This document shows, piece after piece, positions 52,316 through 61,546 of a stretch of 64,000 nt of DNA. Under the pieces are notes generated by a model. That model was not told the origin of the DNA, made no database searches, and saw only the letters and a program-made list of their open reading frames with translations. How positions within the stretch are numbered: the stretch's first letter is position 1; each line of letters starts with the position of its first letter. The stretch lies in contig NZ_JAJOZC010000001.1 in the NCBI RefSeq assembly GCF_023701695.1, forward strand, positions 7,005,894 through 7,069,893. The letters are read 5' to 3'. The stretch comes from Streptomyces sp. RKAG290. GTDB lineage: Bacteria; Actinomycetota; Actinomycetes; Streptomycetales; Streptomycetaceae. The translations under genes were made by a program, and so were the position numbers.

Positions 52316-52835
52316 TGCGCAGCCATGCGTCGAGCAGCCGGAAATCCGCGTCCGTCAGGCCGCGGCCGGGATCGACGCGGTGGAGCAGCGCCCGCTCGCC
52401 GTGGTGTGCGCGGACCCAGGCCCGGTCCGCGTCGGTGATCTCGTCGTCGACCCAGACGAAGTCGCGCCCGGCCGACCAGGCCACGAGTGTGCGGGTCTTC
52501 CAGTGCAGCCCCGCCCGCGCGTCCCGTTCGTCCTCCTCGGACGGTCCGGGCCAGACCACCACACGGAGCTCCGGGAGCCCGAGCCGCGGCGCGACGACCT
52601 CGTTCGCCTCGTGCATCCACGTCGTCGCCCAGACGGGCTCGCAGGGGAGCGCCGCGAGCCGGGGCCCGAGCCCCGGGTCGATCCTTGCGAGCAGGGGGTT
52701 CGCCCCGGCTCCCGGTGGAAGCGGGCCGGCCGGGTACGTCCGGTGGCCGCCGTGCGGGCCGGTGGCCGGGCCGAACGGGATGAGCGGGCCGTCGACGTCG
52801 AGGAAGAGCAGCGGGAGTCCGCCGGAACCGTTCAT
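52308..52835 (-). CDS. HAD-like hydrolase (Asp-based) family protein
   Basis: The 175-residue protein starts MNGSGGLPLLFLDVDGPLIP. Motif I LFLDVDGPLIPFG holds the nucleophile Asp. The end FVWVDDEITDADRAWVRAHH resembles motif IV. The cap domain is small. Family members in Streptomyces are annotated only as HAD-like or secreted-protein relatives. The stop codon sits inside a 31-bp repeat array, so the last few residues may vary between strains. Confidence 0.82.
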   Translation of the reverse strand: MNGSGGLPLLFLDVDGPLIPFGPATGPHGGHRTYPAGPLPPGAGANPLLARIDPGLGPRLAALPCEPVWATTWMHEANEVVAPRLGLPELRVVVWPGPSEEDERDARAGLHWKTRTLVAWSAGRDFVWVDDEITDADRAWVRAHHGERALLHRVDPGRGLTDADFRLLDAWLRTG

Positions 52836-52887
52836 CGCCGCACGGTACAGCCGGACCCACGGCTCCCGAGGTGACAGCGCTGCCCGC

Positions 52888-53879
52888 TCAGGTCAGGACG
52901 ACCGGATTGGTGAGCGCCGCCATGTGCCCGTCGGGATGGCGCACCTCGATGCGGACGAACGCCGAATCCACGGCATTGCCATGCCACTCCACGGTGCCCG
53001 GTCCTGAGCCGGGAAGGGACTCCTGGTGCACGTTTCCCCGTTCGGTGTGAAAGCTGACGGAGCCCGACGGCGCACCGCGTACCACCACCCTGGCCAGGGC
53101 CGGCTCGTCCCCGGTCTCCAGCCGCCCGCCGATCCCGGCGCTCCGGCCGGCCGCGGACACCGTGAACGACAGGTCGACCGCGGCCGATCCGGCGATCCAG
53201 CTCCGGCCGGCGCGGATCCCGTCGAGTATCCCGTCCGTACTCAGCTCGTCGGCGAGCACGACGGTGTGCGGAACGCCGAGCTGTTTCGCCAGGTGGGCGT
53301 CGCTGTTGCCCACCGCCGGCCGCCACCGTCCCTGGTGGACGTCCGCGGCCAGGCCGCGTCCCCATTCGGCCAGTGCCGCCTCGTTGTCCGCCTGCCACGG
53401 CACGTCCGAACGCCACGGCCCGTTCCACACCTCGACCACGTCGAAGCCCCGGTACGGGTACATGAAGGTGCCCGAGGGGTAGGGCGCGTACGGGTGGGCC
53501 GCGACACAGAGCCCGCCGGCCCGGTGGACCTCGTCCAGCTGCCGGTCGATCACGTCGTCGCGCACGCCGTAGCGCCAGTCGACCAGCTGTCCCGGGCGGA
53601 TCCCCAGAGCGAGCCAGTGCCCCGTCCGGGTGGTCGCCTCCTGGCCCAGGATCACCAGCAGGCCCCCGCCGGCTTGCCGGCTCCAGGCGTCATGCGTCTC
53701 GGAGGTGTTGTGCTCGGTGGCCGCGAGGAAGTCGAGGCCTGCCGCGCGGGCCTCGCTCACCAGCTGCTCCGGCGTCAGTTCGCCACCGTTCGAGGCCATC
53801 GAATGCACATGGCAGTCTCCGCGGTACCAGCCCCGCCCCGGCCGGCCGGCGGCGGTGGCGCGAGGCCCGACTCCGGCAT
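52888..53879 (-). CDS. CehA/McbA-type PHP-domain metallohydrolase (frame broken near 53835)
   Basis: Restored length 330 residues. ATG 53879 has a perfect AGGAGG five bases upstream and reads MPESGLAPPPPAGRG. The frame then breaks at a GGGGCGGGG run (53831-53839). One added base continues RGWYRGDCHVHSMASNGG with the PHP motif DCHVHS. Further metal residues are in LAATEHNTSE, CVAAHPYAPYP and VGNSDAHLAKQ. The family includes carbamate and ester hydrolases (CehA, McbA). The C-terminal part is beta-rich. As written, translation from the strong start gives a 61-residue dead end. Confidence 0.85.
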
Positions 53880-53980
53880 CGCTTCCTCCTGTTGTCGGCT
53901 CCCACCCGGACCCGGGATCATCGCACGGCCCGTCGGGAACGCGTGCCCGTGGGAACCGGACACCGTGGCGCGACCGGACG

Positions 53981-54715
53981 TCAGCGCCCGCCCGCCACGC
54001 GCAGAACCGTCCCGGTGGCGTACGAGGCGTCGTCCGAGAGCAGCCAGGCGACGGCCCCGGCGATCTCCTCGGGCTGCCCGGGCCTGCCCATCGGAATGCC
54101 GGCGGCGGCCTTGTCGGGGCGCTCCGGGTCCTGGTGGAAACCGGTGCGGATGATGCCGGGCGCCACCGCGTTGACCCGGATGCCCGCCGCGGCGACCTCC
54201 TTGGACAGGCCGACGGTCATCGTGTCCACAGCGGCCTTGGCGGCGGCGTAGTGCACGTACTCACCGGGGCTGCCAAGGGTGGCGGCCGCCGAGGACATGT
54301 TCACGATGGCCCCGCCACCGGACCGGCCCATGTCGCGCACGGCGCGCCGCGCACAGAGGAGGTAACCGATGACGTTGACGTCCAGGGCGCGGCGCAGCCC
54401 GGCCACGTCGGCTTCCGCGAGCGGGCCCACGGGGCCGCCGACGCCCGCGTTGTTGACCAGCCCGGTGACCGTGCCGAGCTCGTCCGCCGCGGTCTCGAAG
54501 AGCCGGTCGACATCGGCCTCGTCGGTCGTGTCCATCCGCACCGTCACGCAGCGCCGGCCCGTCTCCCGGACAGCTGCGGCGACGGTCTCGGCCGCTGCCT
54601 CGTCGGAGCGGTAGCCCAGCGCGATGTCGTGACCGTCGACCGCCAGACGCAAGCAGACCGCGGCGCCGATACCGCGACTGCCGCCGGTGACCACGGTGAC
54701 CGGACGACGGCTCAT
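53981..54715 (-). CDS. Short-chain dehydrogenase/reductase (SDR)
   Basis: The 244-residue classical SDR has TGGSRGIGAAV (nucleotide), NNAGVGGPV, catalytic Ser in NMSSAAATLG and Tyr/Lys in YVHYAAAKAAVD. C-terminal GRPGQPEEIAGAVAWLLSDD is typical of FabG-like enzymes. The substrate is not determined. It is divergent from the NmrA-like gene at 54951 with a 235-bp gap. Confidence 0.92.
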   Translation of the reverse strand: MSRRPVTVVTGGSRGIGAAVCLRLAVDGHDIALGYRSDEAAAETVAAAVRETGRRCVTVRMDTTDEADVDRLFETAADELGTVTGLVNNAGVGGPVGPLAEADVAGLRRALDVNVIGYLLCARRAVRDMGRSGGGAIVNMSSAAATLGSPGEYVHYAAAKAAVDTMTVGLSKEVAAAGIRVNAVAPGIIRTGFHQDPERPDKAAAGIPMGRPGQPEEIAGAVAWLLSDDASYATGTVLRVAGGR

Positions 54716-54950
54716 GAAAACCCCTGACTCTCTTGCGAGGGCGCGGTGCCCCCGGCAGGAGGACCATCGTAGAAGTCATGATCGAACTCCTGTCGCACAG
54801 GTCCCGGACGCCACCGGGGAGGCGGGGAGCGCGTCACGGTGACGATGGCCGAAACCCGCCGTGCGGGGCCCGGAGGGGGAATGCCTTTCGGGGGCGGTCA
54901 CTTGAGGGTGGTGCACGGGGTGACCGATGCATTTCCACAGGGGAGCGACC

Positions 54951-55787
54951 ATGACCATTCTTGTGACCGGTGTCCGCGGCCAGGTGGGCAGCGCCGTACT
55001 GCGCGCCCTGCTCGACGCGGGCCACCCGGTGCGGGCCGCCAGCCGTCGTCCCGGGGACGCGGGGCCGGTGGGCGGAGCGCCGACCGTACGGTTCGACCAG
55101 TCCGACCCGAGCACGCTGGCGGAGGCCCTCCACGGCGTGCGCAAGGTCTTCCTCTACGCGGCTCCCGAAGGCATCGGGGACTTCACCGAGGCGGCGCGGA
55201 AGGCGGGCGTCGAGCACGTGGTGCTGTTGTCCTCGCTCGCCGTCGACGGGCCCGGCGCCGAGGACAGCCCGATCGCGCGGGCACACCTGACGGTCGAGCA
55301 GGCGCTGGAGGCGTCGGGGATCGACCGGACCTTTGTCAGGCCCGGCGGATTCGCCTCCAACGCCCTGCAGTGGGCCGGTCCCATCCGGGCGTCCCGGCGG
55401 CTGAACCTGGCGTACCCGCAGGCCTACAGCGAGCCCATTCACGAACGGGACATGGCCGAGGTGTCCGTTCGGGCACTCCTGGACGACACGCACCGCGGCG
55501 CCACGTACCGCATCACAGGTCCGCAGTCCCTCACCCAGCAGGAGCAGGTGGAGCTCATCGCCGACGCCCTGGGAGAACCGGTCGATGTGACCCGGATCAG
55601 TGTCGAGGAGTACCGGGCGGAGCTCGTGCGGCACCTGCCCGCGCCGTTCGCCGACGTGGTGATCTCCTACCAGGCCGAGCAGGACGGCAAGCCGCAGCCG
55701 ACCCATGACGACGTCCTGACGGTGCTGGGCCGCCCGGCCACCGGCTTCGCGGCATGGGCCGCGGACCACGTGGAGGACTTCCGCTGA
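54951..55787 (+). CDS. NmrA-like NAD(P)-binding protein
   Basis: The 278-residue protein starts MTILVTGVRGQVGSAVLRAL, with GxxGxxG binding NAD(P). VVLLSSLAVDGPGAEDSPIA and FVRPGGFASNALQWAGPI fit atypical SDRs of the NmrA/QOR2 type, which may sense or reduce NADPH-linked substrates. GGGGAG five bases before ATG 54951 decides the start. It ends before a large bidirectional hairpin. Confidence 0.88.
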   Translation: MTILVTGVRGQVGSAVLRALLDAGHPVRAASRRPGDAGPVGGAPTVRFDQSDPSTLAEALHGVRKVFLYAAPEGIGDFTEAARKAGVEHVVLLSSLAVDGPGAEDSPIARAHLTVEQALEASGIDRTFVRPGGFASNALQWAGPIRASRRLNLAYPQAYSEPIHERDMAEVSVRALLDDTHRGATYRITGPQSLTQQEQVELIADALGEPVDVTRISVEEYRAELVRHLPAPFADVVISYQAEQDGKPQPTHDDVLTVLGRPATGFAAWAADHVEDFR

Positions 55788-55858
55788 CCGCTGCGCGCCC
55801 GACCGGCGCCGGCCCGCCCCCGGCCCGGCCCGGGGGAGCGGCAGCCCGCACGCACAGA

Positions 55859-55909
55859 GCGACCGATGGCCGCCACCCACTCATGGAAGAGTGGCGGTCC
55901 ATCGGTCGC
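55859..55909. terminator. Large bidirectional hairpin terminator
   Basis: GCGACCGATGG with CCGCCAC at 55859-55876 pairs with 55891-55909, with one bulged base, over a loop of about 14 bases. It lies between the plus-strand NmrA-like gene and the minus-strand DUF6381 gene. Confidence 0.85.
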
Positions 55910-55925
55910 CCGTGTGATGCGGTGG

Positions 55926-56108
55926 CTACAGGGGGAGGGCGTCGCCGTCCCGGCTGTCGTGCTGCTCGCTCTGCTCGTGCAGCTTCCGGGCCTTCTCCTG
56001 GAGCCGGCGCTTCTGCTCCGGGTCGCTGGTGCGCTCCGCGGCCTCGGTCATGTGCTTGGCCTTCTCGCGCATCTGCTGGGCTCGGCCGGATTCTCCTGCA
56101 ACGCTCAT
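55926..56108 (-). CDS. DUF6381 family small protein
   Basis: The 60-residue protein MSVAGESGRAQQMREKAKHM with EAAERTSDPEQKRRLQEKAR is a charged helix of the kind found in Streptomyces DUF6381, function unknown. AAGGAG five bases before ATG 56108 strongly supports expression. Likely coiled-coil, no membrane segment. Confidence 0.82.
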   Translation of the reverse strand: MSVAGESGRAQQMREKAKHMTEAAERTSDPEQKRRLQEKARKLHEQSEQHDSRDGDALPL

Positions 56109-56293
56109 TGTCGCTCCTTGAACAGTAGGGAAGAGCGGGCTCCCTCAGAGAACCAGCGCTTCGCAACCGTCGCACGCCGAAGCGCTACGCAGCGTGAAGC
56201 TGCCAGGTGGGGCGGGTGCCGCTGCGGGGGTGCGGGCGCGGATTCGGGCTTCGCCGGGAATCGGCGCCCTGCGACGCTGGCATGATCAGGGGT

Positions 56294-56997
56294 ATGAACG
56301 AGCGCATGATCGCCGCGTGTGACGGGGCGTCGAAGGGTAATCCGGGGCCTGCGGCCTGGGCGTATGTGGTGGCCGACGCCGCGGGCAGGCCGCTGCGCTG
56401 GGAGGCGGGACCGCTGGGCACCGCCACCAACAACGTCGCAGAGCTCACCGCTCTGCAGGAGCTGCTGGAGTCCGTCGATCCGGGTGTGCCGCTCGAAGTG
56501 CGGATGGATTCGCAGTACGCGATGAACGCGGTGACGAAGTGGCTGCGGGGGTGGAAGCGCAACGGCTGGAAGACCTCGGCCGGCAAACCGGTCGCCAACC
56601 GCGATCTGGTCGCCCGCATCGACGCCCTGCTGACCGGCCGCGCCGTGGAGTTCGTCTACGTCCCGCCCATCAGGTGGACGGCGATCCGCTGAACGCGCTC
56701 GCCGACCAGGCGGCCAGTGAGGTGGCCGTGGCGCAGCGTGCGGCGGGCACCTCGCAGGGTTCGGCGGACCTGCCCGTCCCCGTGGCCGCCCGCGCCTCCG
56801 AAGGGCGGCGGACCGGCGCAGCCGCGAAGAGCACCGGCGCGGCGAAGAGCACGGGCGCCGCGGCCCGCTCCGGCGCCACCATCCGCGCCAGGTTCGCCGG
56901 CCGGTGCCACTGCGGGAAGCCGTACGCGGCCAAGGACACGATCGCGAAGAACGATCACGGCTGGGGCCACCCGGAGTGCCGCACCGCGTCCGCCTGA
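56294..56997 (+). CDS. rnhA: Ribonuclease HI with a C-terminal Cys-rich extension (frame broken near 56665)
   Basis: Restored length 234 residues. Catalytic residues: D10 (IAACDGASKGNPGPAAW), E50 (NNVAELTALQE), D72 (VRMDSQYAMNAV). The first frame ends after YVPPIRWTAIR at 56692. One base added at 56662-56668 restores YVPAHQVDGDPLNALADQAA, which contains the fourth acidic residue (D138). A linker with KSTGAAKSTGAA and a C-terminal GRCHCGKPYAAKD with HPEC (CxC/C type) follows. It cleaves RNA in RNA-DNA hybrids. Start ATG 56294. Confidence 0.83.
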
Positions 56998-57155
56998 CCC
57001 ACCTGGGGGCCGGCCGTGGCGCCACGCACGGTCCCCGCACCACCCGGCCGGGGCGATCGGCCCCGCGCAGGGGCCCGCGCATGCCATGATGCGGCTCCGG
57101 CGGTGAGGTCGAAGTGCCGCCGGAGCTGTGGGAACGGCTACACGCTGGGGGGCGT

Positions 57156-57890
57156 ATGGAAAGCACGGTTACGGTGCTGCGTGAACTGCGCGGGGCGCAG
57201 AAGTCGGCCAAGGGGGTTTCGCTCTACTCGCGGTACGTGAACCGGCCGGCCGGCCGGATCTTCGCGGCCGCCGCGTTCCGGCTGGGCATGACGCCCAACC
57301 AGGTCACCCTGACAAGTGCGGCGTTCACCTTCGCCGCCCTCGCCTCCGTGGCCCTGGTCCGGCCCGCGTGGGGGCCGGCCGTCCTGGTCTACCTGGGGCT
57401 GGCCGTGGGGTTCGCCCTCGACTCCGCCGACGGACAGCTCGCCCGGCTCACCGGCCGGGGCGGCCCGGACGGGGAATGGCTCGATCACGTCGTCGACTGC
57501 GCCAAGATGATCCTCGTCCACACCGTCGTACTGATCTCGTTCCACCGCTTCTTCGCCCTGCCGGCCGAGGGCTGGCTGCTCCTGCCGCTCGGCTTCCTGT
57601 TCGTCGCCGTGCTGACCTTCTGCGCGGGGCTGCTGAGGGAACAGCTCGGCAAGGCGGCCGCCCGCACCCGGCCGGCCGGTGACACCGCGGCCCGGCCGGC
57701 GGTCTCCCGGCTGCGGGCCGTGGTGCTGCTGCCGGCCGACTACGGCGTGTTCTGCCTGGTGTTCCTGCTCCTCGGCGACGAGACGGTGTTCCGGATCGGC
57801 TACGCCGTGCTCGCCGCCGTGCACGCACTCTTCCTGGTGGCGTTCCTCGCCAAGTGGTTCAGGGAGCTGAGAGCGCTCCGGGCAGCGTGA
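57156..57890 (+). CDS. CDP-alcohol phosphatidyltransferase family protein
   Basis: The 244-residue membrane protein has the family motif DSADGQLARLTGRGGPDGEW with LDHVVD, giving D-x2-DG-x2-AR-x8-G-x3-D-x3-D, which binds the CDP-alcohol and metal. About six helices. The start could also be GTG 57114. It begins the glycopolymer locus, next to a cytidylyltransferase-type gene, so transfer of a phospho-alcohol group to a glycan or lipid carrier is inferred. Its end overlaps the convergent nucleotidyltransferase by 32 bp. Confidence 0.85.
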   Translation: MESTVTVLRELRGAQKSAKGVSLYSRYVNRPAGRIFAAAAFRLGMTPNQVTLTSAAFTFAALASVALVRPAWGPAVLVYLGLAVGFALDSADGQLARLTGRGGPDGEWLDHVVDCAKMILVHTVVLISFHRFFALPAEGWLLLPLGFLFVAVLTFCAGLLREQLGKAAARTRPAGDTAARPAVSRLRAVVLLPADYGVFCLVFLLLGDETVFRIGYAVLAAVHALFLVAFLAKWFRELRALRAA

Positions 57891-58305
57891 CGAGCGAGTC
57901 CAGCGCCCGGCGCAGCTGGGTGCTGGACGTGTGCACGGTGTACGGGAAGTACACGACCTCCACGCCGACCTCGGCGAAGTCGCGTTCGAGTCGCTTGCCC
58001 TTCTCCGTGTCCCGCCAGTCGTCCCCCTTGAAGATGACGTCGAACCTGACCTGCTGCCAGGTCTCCACCTTGTCGGGGACGGTCTCGACGAACGCGGCGT
58101 CCACGTACCGCACGCTCCGTACGATCTCCAGCCGCTCCGGCAGCGGAATGACCGGCCTGTGGCCCTTGGCGAGGGCGGCCATCTCGTCCGAGACGACCCC
58201 CGCGACCAGGTAGTCGCACTGACTGCGGGCATGCCGCAGGATGTTGAGGTGACCTATGTGGAACAGGTCGTAGACCCCCGGCGCGTAGCCGACCCTGTGC
58301 ACCAT
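57859..58305 (-). CDS. Adenylyl/cytidylyltransferase family protein (TagD-like)
   Basis: The 148-residue protein has GVYDLFHIGHLNILRHARSQ (HxGH nucleotide-binding), FKGDDWRDTEKGKRLE and the C-terminal VHTSSTQLRRAL (RTSS-type signature). Glycerol-3-phosphate cytidylyltransferase TagD is the best-known member. It supplies CDP-glycerol for teichoic acids, and it faces a CDP-alcohol phosphotransferase, which supports such a role. GGAG before ATG 58305 decides the start. Confidence 0.87.
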   Translation of the reverse strand: MVHRVGYAPGVYDLFHIGHLNILRHARSQCDYLVAGVVSDEMAALAKGHRPVIPLPERLEIVRSVRYVDAAFVETVPDKVETWQQVRFDVIFKGDDWRDTEKGKRLERDFAEVGVEVVYFPYTVHTSSTQLRRALDSLVTLPGALSAP

Positions 58306-58517
58306 CCGTTCTCTCCCCCCACGGTGAACGTGATGTCCGTGTCCCGCCGGCAGGTTTCCGGACATGGCGTCCGGTCCGGTGGGATATCGGTATCGGTGTT
58401 GATCGTGCAATGACCTTACTGTGAAGACCACTTGCGCATCACGTGAACGGATAAGCTCACTTTTGGGGCCGTTCCTTGGGGGGAACACAGGTGGCCCCGG
58501 GGGAAGGCGACCGTCCG

Positions 58518-59780
58518 ATGCCAGAAGCAGATCAGCACAAGCCGTTCCAGCACCGCCGTCTGCTGGTGGTCTCGACGAACTACGCGCCGGAGCTGACGGG
58601 CATCGGCCCGTACGCCACCCAACTCGCCGAGCACTGGGCCGCGTCCGGGGCCGAGACCCATGTCCTGACCGGCATGCCGCACTATCCGTCCTGGCGGACC
58701 GAACCGGCGTACCGGGGGGTGTGGCGGGCCGAGGAGGAACGTTCGGGCGTGCGCGTCCACCGGCGAAGACACTATGTCCCGCCCCGGCAGAGCGCCCTGC
58801 GCCGAGCCGCGTTCGAGGCGTCCCTGCTCGCCCACGGCCTGGCCGCACCGCCCTCGCTGCGGCCGGACGCGGTGATCTCCCAGATGCCGAGCCTCGCGGG
58901 CGGGGTCGTGGGCGCGCGGCTGGCCCGTCGCCACCGGGTCCCGTACATACCCGTCGTGCAGGACCTGATGGGCGCGGCCGCCGCGCAGAGCGGCATCCGT
59001 GGTGGCGGCAGGGCGGCGGCGGTGGCGTCGCGGGCCGAGCAGTACGCGCTGCGCGCCGCCTCGCTCGTCGGCGTCATCCACGAGAGCTTCATCCCTCGTG
59101 TCACCGCCTACGGGGTCGACCCCGGGCGGATCAGGCTGGTGCCCAACTGGTCACACGTCCAGGCCCCTTCGGCCGACCGCGCCGCGACCAGGGCGCGCCT
59201 GGGCTGGCGCGACTGCACCCCGGTGGTCCTGCACTCCGGCAACATGGGCCTCAAGCAGGGCCTGGAGGTCCTGGTCGACGCGGCCCGGCTCGCCCCGGAG
59301 ATACGCGTCGTGCTGATGGGGGACGGCAATCAGCGCGACGCCCTGCTGGCCCGCGCGGCCGGCCTGCCCAACCTCGACATCCTGCCGCCCGCGGACGCGG
59401 CCGAGTTCACCGACATCCTGGCCGCCGCGGACGTCCTCGCCGTGACCCAACGCGCTTCCGTGCTCGACATGAGCGTGCCCTCGAAACTGACCTCGTACTT
59501 CGTCTCGGGCCGCCCCGTCGTCGCCTCCGTGGCGGACGGCGGAGGCACCGCCCAGGAGGTGCAGCGCTCCGGCGCCGGGCTCCTCGTCGCACCGGAGGAC
59601 CCGGCCGCGGTGCTGGCCGCCGTCCGCAAGCTCGTCGAGCAGCCCGCCGCCGCCGACGAACTGGGCGCCAACGGGCCCCGGTACGTCGCACGTCACCTCG
59701 GCCGGGAAGCCGGTCTCGCCCGCTACGACGCAATGCTCACCGAGGTCCTTCAGGACGCCCAAGGGAGACCACGCCGATGA
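58518..59780 (+). CDS. Glycosyltransferase family 4, WcaI-like
   Basis: The 420-residue protein has two Rossmann halves. N-terminal VSTNYAPELTGIGPYATQLA and GMPHYPSWR are typical of WcaI/WbuB-like GT4 enzymes. C-terminal VLHSGNMGLKQGLEVLVDAA and PPADAAEFTDILAAADVLAV carry the nucleotide-sugar site. Followed by the chain-length protein (ATGA overlap), so it initiates or extends the glycan. ATG 58518. Confidence 0.9.
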   Translation: MPEADQHKPFQHRRLLVVSTNYAPELTGIGPYATQLAEHWAASGAETHVLTGMPHYPSWRTEPAYRGVWRAEEERSGVRVHRRRHYVPPRQSALRRAAFEASLLAHGLAAPPSLRPDAVISQMPSLAGGVVGARLARRHRVPYIPVVQDLMGAAAAQSGIRGGGRAAAVASRAEQYALRAASLVGVIHESFIPRVTAYGVDPGRIRLVPNWSHVQAPSADRAATRARLGWRDCTPVVLHSGNMGLKQGLEVLVDAARLAPEIRVVLMGDGNQRDALLARAAGLPNLDILPPADAAEFTDILAAADVLAVTQRASVLDMSVPSKLTSYFVSGRPVVASVADGGGTAQEVQRSGAGLLVAPEDPAAVLAAVRKLVEQPAAADELGANGPRYVARHLGREAGLARYDAMLTEVLQDAQGRPRR

Positions 59781-61546
59781 CCCACCCGATCCGCGCCCTG
59801 GAGGATCAGGACGAACCCGCGCTCCTGAGGGACCAGTTCCGCCAGCTCCTGCGCTACCGCACCCTGCTCGCGTGCGGCGTGGTCGTAGGACTGCTCGGCG
59901 GCGGCTGGCTCGCCCTGAGCGGTGAGGACACCTACACCTCCACCGGCGAGGTGTCCGTGCGCTCCGCCGCCTCGGACCCGTTCGCCGCGGGCGCCTCCGC
60001 CGACAAGGGCATCAACATCGGCTCCGAACGCCAGACCGCCGTCAGCGACGCCGTGGGCACCGTCGCCGTCGGCTCGCTGGTCAAGCACGGCGATCCGGTC
60101 GAGGTGAAGACGCTGCTGTCCGGCCTCCAGGTCACCAACCCGCCCAACACCCTGGTGCTCAGGTTCTCCTACACCGGCCGCTCTCCCGAAGAGGCGAAGG
60201 CCCGGGCCGAGGCGCTCGCCGCGGCCTATCTGGAGATCCGCAAGGAGCGCACCGAGAACAGCATCGACAACATGGTCGACGGCTACCGGGCCCAGCTGAA
60301 GCCGCTCACCGAACAGCGCGACCGGCTGGCCGAGCAGGAGACCGGCAACGAGGGCAGCGACGTCACCAGCGCACGGGCCAACCTCATCGTCTCCATCTCC
60401 GAACTGAGCCAGAAAATATCGGAGTTGCGCGCGCTCGACACCACACCGGGATACCTGAACAAGAAGCCCGTCGTGCCGGAGCGGCCCACCGGTGCGGGAC
60501 TGCCGCTGCTCCTGGGACTCGGCGGCGTCGTCGGACTCGCACTGGGCCTGCTGCTCTCCTGGGTACGGCTGGTCTTCGACCCGGCGGTCCGCTCCACCAG
60601 GGAACTCGTCCGCTCGCTCGGCGCCCCGCTGCTCGGCACCCTGCCCAGGGAACGCGCCGCGGTCGGCACGCTGCTGGCCATCGGGCGCAGCGGCAGCCGG
60701 CTGGCCGAGGAGTACCGGGGGGTGGCCTTCCGGCTCGCGTACGACCCCTCGTTCGCCGAGCGCCGCCGGCTCCTGGTCACGGCGCCCCGCGGGGACAATG
60801 ACATGGCCGCCGCCGCTGCGGTCAACCTGGCGGCCGCCTTCGCCGAGATGGGGCGCGACGTCCTGCTGGTCGAAGCCGATCTGCGGACGCCGTCACTTGC
60901 CAGGGACCTCGGCGCGGCGGCCCAGGGCGGCCGGCCGCGCTGGGCGGCGGAGCGCGACGGGCGGGGCTGGCCCTCGGACAGCCGCACCAACGTGGACGTG
61001 CCCGGATCGGGTGCCTTCACCCTGATCGCCGGCCGCCAGGTGGACAACGTGCCGCGCGCCCTGACCTCCGCGCCCGTCGGCAGGATCGTCGCCGAGGGCG
61101 GCCGGCCGGGAGCCGTCGTCATCGTGCTGGCCCCGCCCGTCCTCTCGTACGCCGACGCCGTCGCGCTCATCGACCGCTTGGAGGGCGTCGTGGTGGTCTG
61201 CGACCCGCGCGAGGTGCACCGCAGCGACCTGGAGCGGATCCGCGAGATCATCGGTGCGGCAGGCGGGACCGTGCTCGGCACGCTGCTGCACCCGGGGCAC
61301 GGCCGGCTGGAGCGACGGGCACGCAGGAAGGCCGCCAGGAGCCGCGGCCACAGCCGGCAGACGCCTGCGCAGGGCCAGGACGCCCAGGACGCCCAAGACG
61401 GCCGCGGACAGCCGGACGGAGCCGACCGCACCGACACCAGCGGCCGCTCCGGCGACCCCACCGAGACGCTCGGCCTGCGCACCCTGGACGGCACCGGACA
61501 GGGCGTCGGCGGCAGTGACCACAGCAGCACCGCAGGACGCAGATGA
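59777..61546 (+). CDS. Polysaccharide co-polymerase (Wzz) with degenerate BY-kinase-like domain
   Basis: The 589-residue protein has an N-terminal Wzz domain with two helices (LLACGVVVGLLGGGWLAL and LPLLLGLGGVVGLALGLLLS) flanking a coiled outside region (residues about 60-235). The cytoplasmic part (about residue 280 on) resembles BY-kinases or CpsD. It has VTAPRGDNDMAAAAAVNLAA where a Walker A GKT should be, while the Walker A-prime VLLVEADLRTPSLA is kept. The ATPase is probably inactive. A charged low-complexity tail ends it. It overlaps the flippase by ATGA. Likely sets chain length. Confidence 0.83.
   Translation: MTHPIRALEDQDEPALLRDQFRQLLRYRTLLACGVVVGLLGGGWLALSGEDTYTSTGEVSVRSAASDPFAAGASADKGINIGSERQTAVSDAVGTVAVGSLVKHGDPVEVKTLLSGLQVTNPPNTLVLRFSYTGRSPEEAKARAEALAAAYLEIRKERTENSIDNMVDGYRAQLKPLTEQRDRLAEQETGNEGSDVTSARANLIVSISELSQKISELRALDTTPGYLNKKPVVPERPTGAGLPLLLGLGGVVGLALGLLLSWVRLVFDPAVRSTRELVRSLGAPLLGTLPRERAAVGTLLAIGRSGSRLAEEYRGVAFRLAYDPSFAERRRLLVTAPRGDNDMAAAAAVNLAAAFAEMGRDVLLVEADLRTPSLARDLGAAAQGGRPRWAAERDGRGWPSDSRTNVDVPGSGAFTLIAGRQVDNVPRALTSAPVGRIVAEGGRPGAVVIVLAPPVLSYADAVALIDRLEGVVVVCDPREVHRSDLERIREIIGAAGGTVLGTLLHPGHGRLERRARRKAARSRGHSRQTPAQGQDAQDAQDGRGQPDGADRTDTSGRSGDPTETLGLRTLDGTGQGVGGSDHSSTAGRR

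Noticed and set aside
52127..52874. Read-through extension of UbiA across the 31-bp repeats
   Set aside because: Low-complexity sequence opposite the HAD gene. One restored base gives a normal UbiA end at 52126.
17112..56997. Programmed frameshifting as the cause of the nine broken frames
   Set aside because: Eight unrelated genes, no slippery-site plus structure pattern, and the same minus-one direction at G/C runs favour sequence error.
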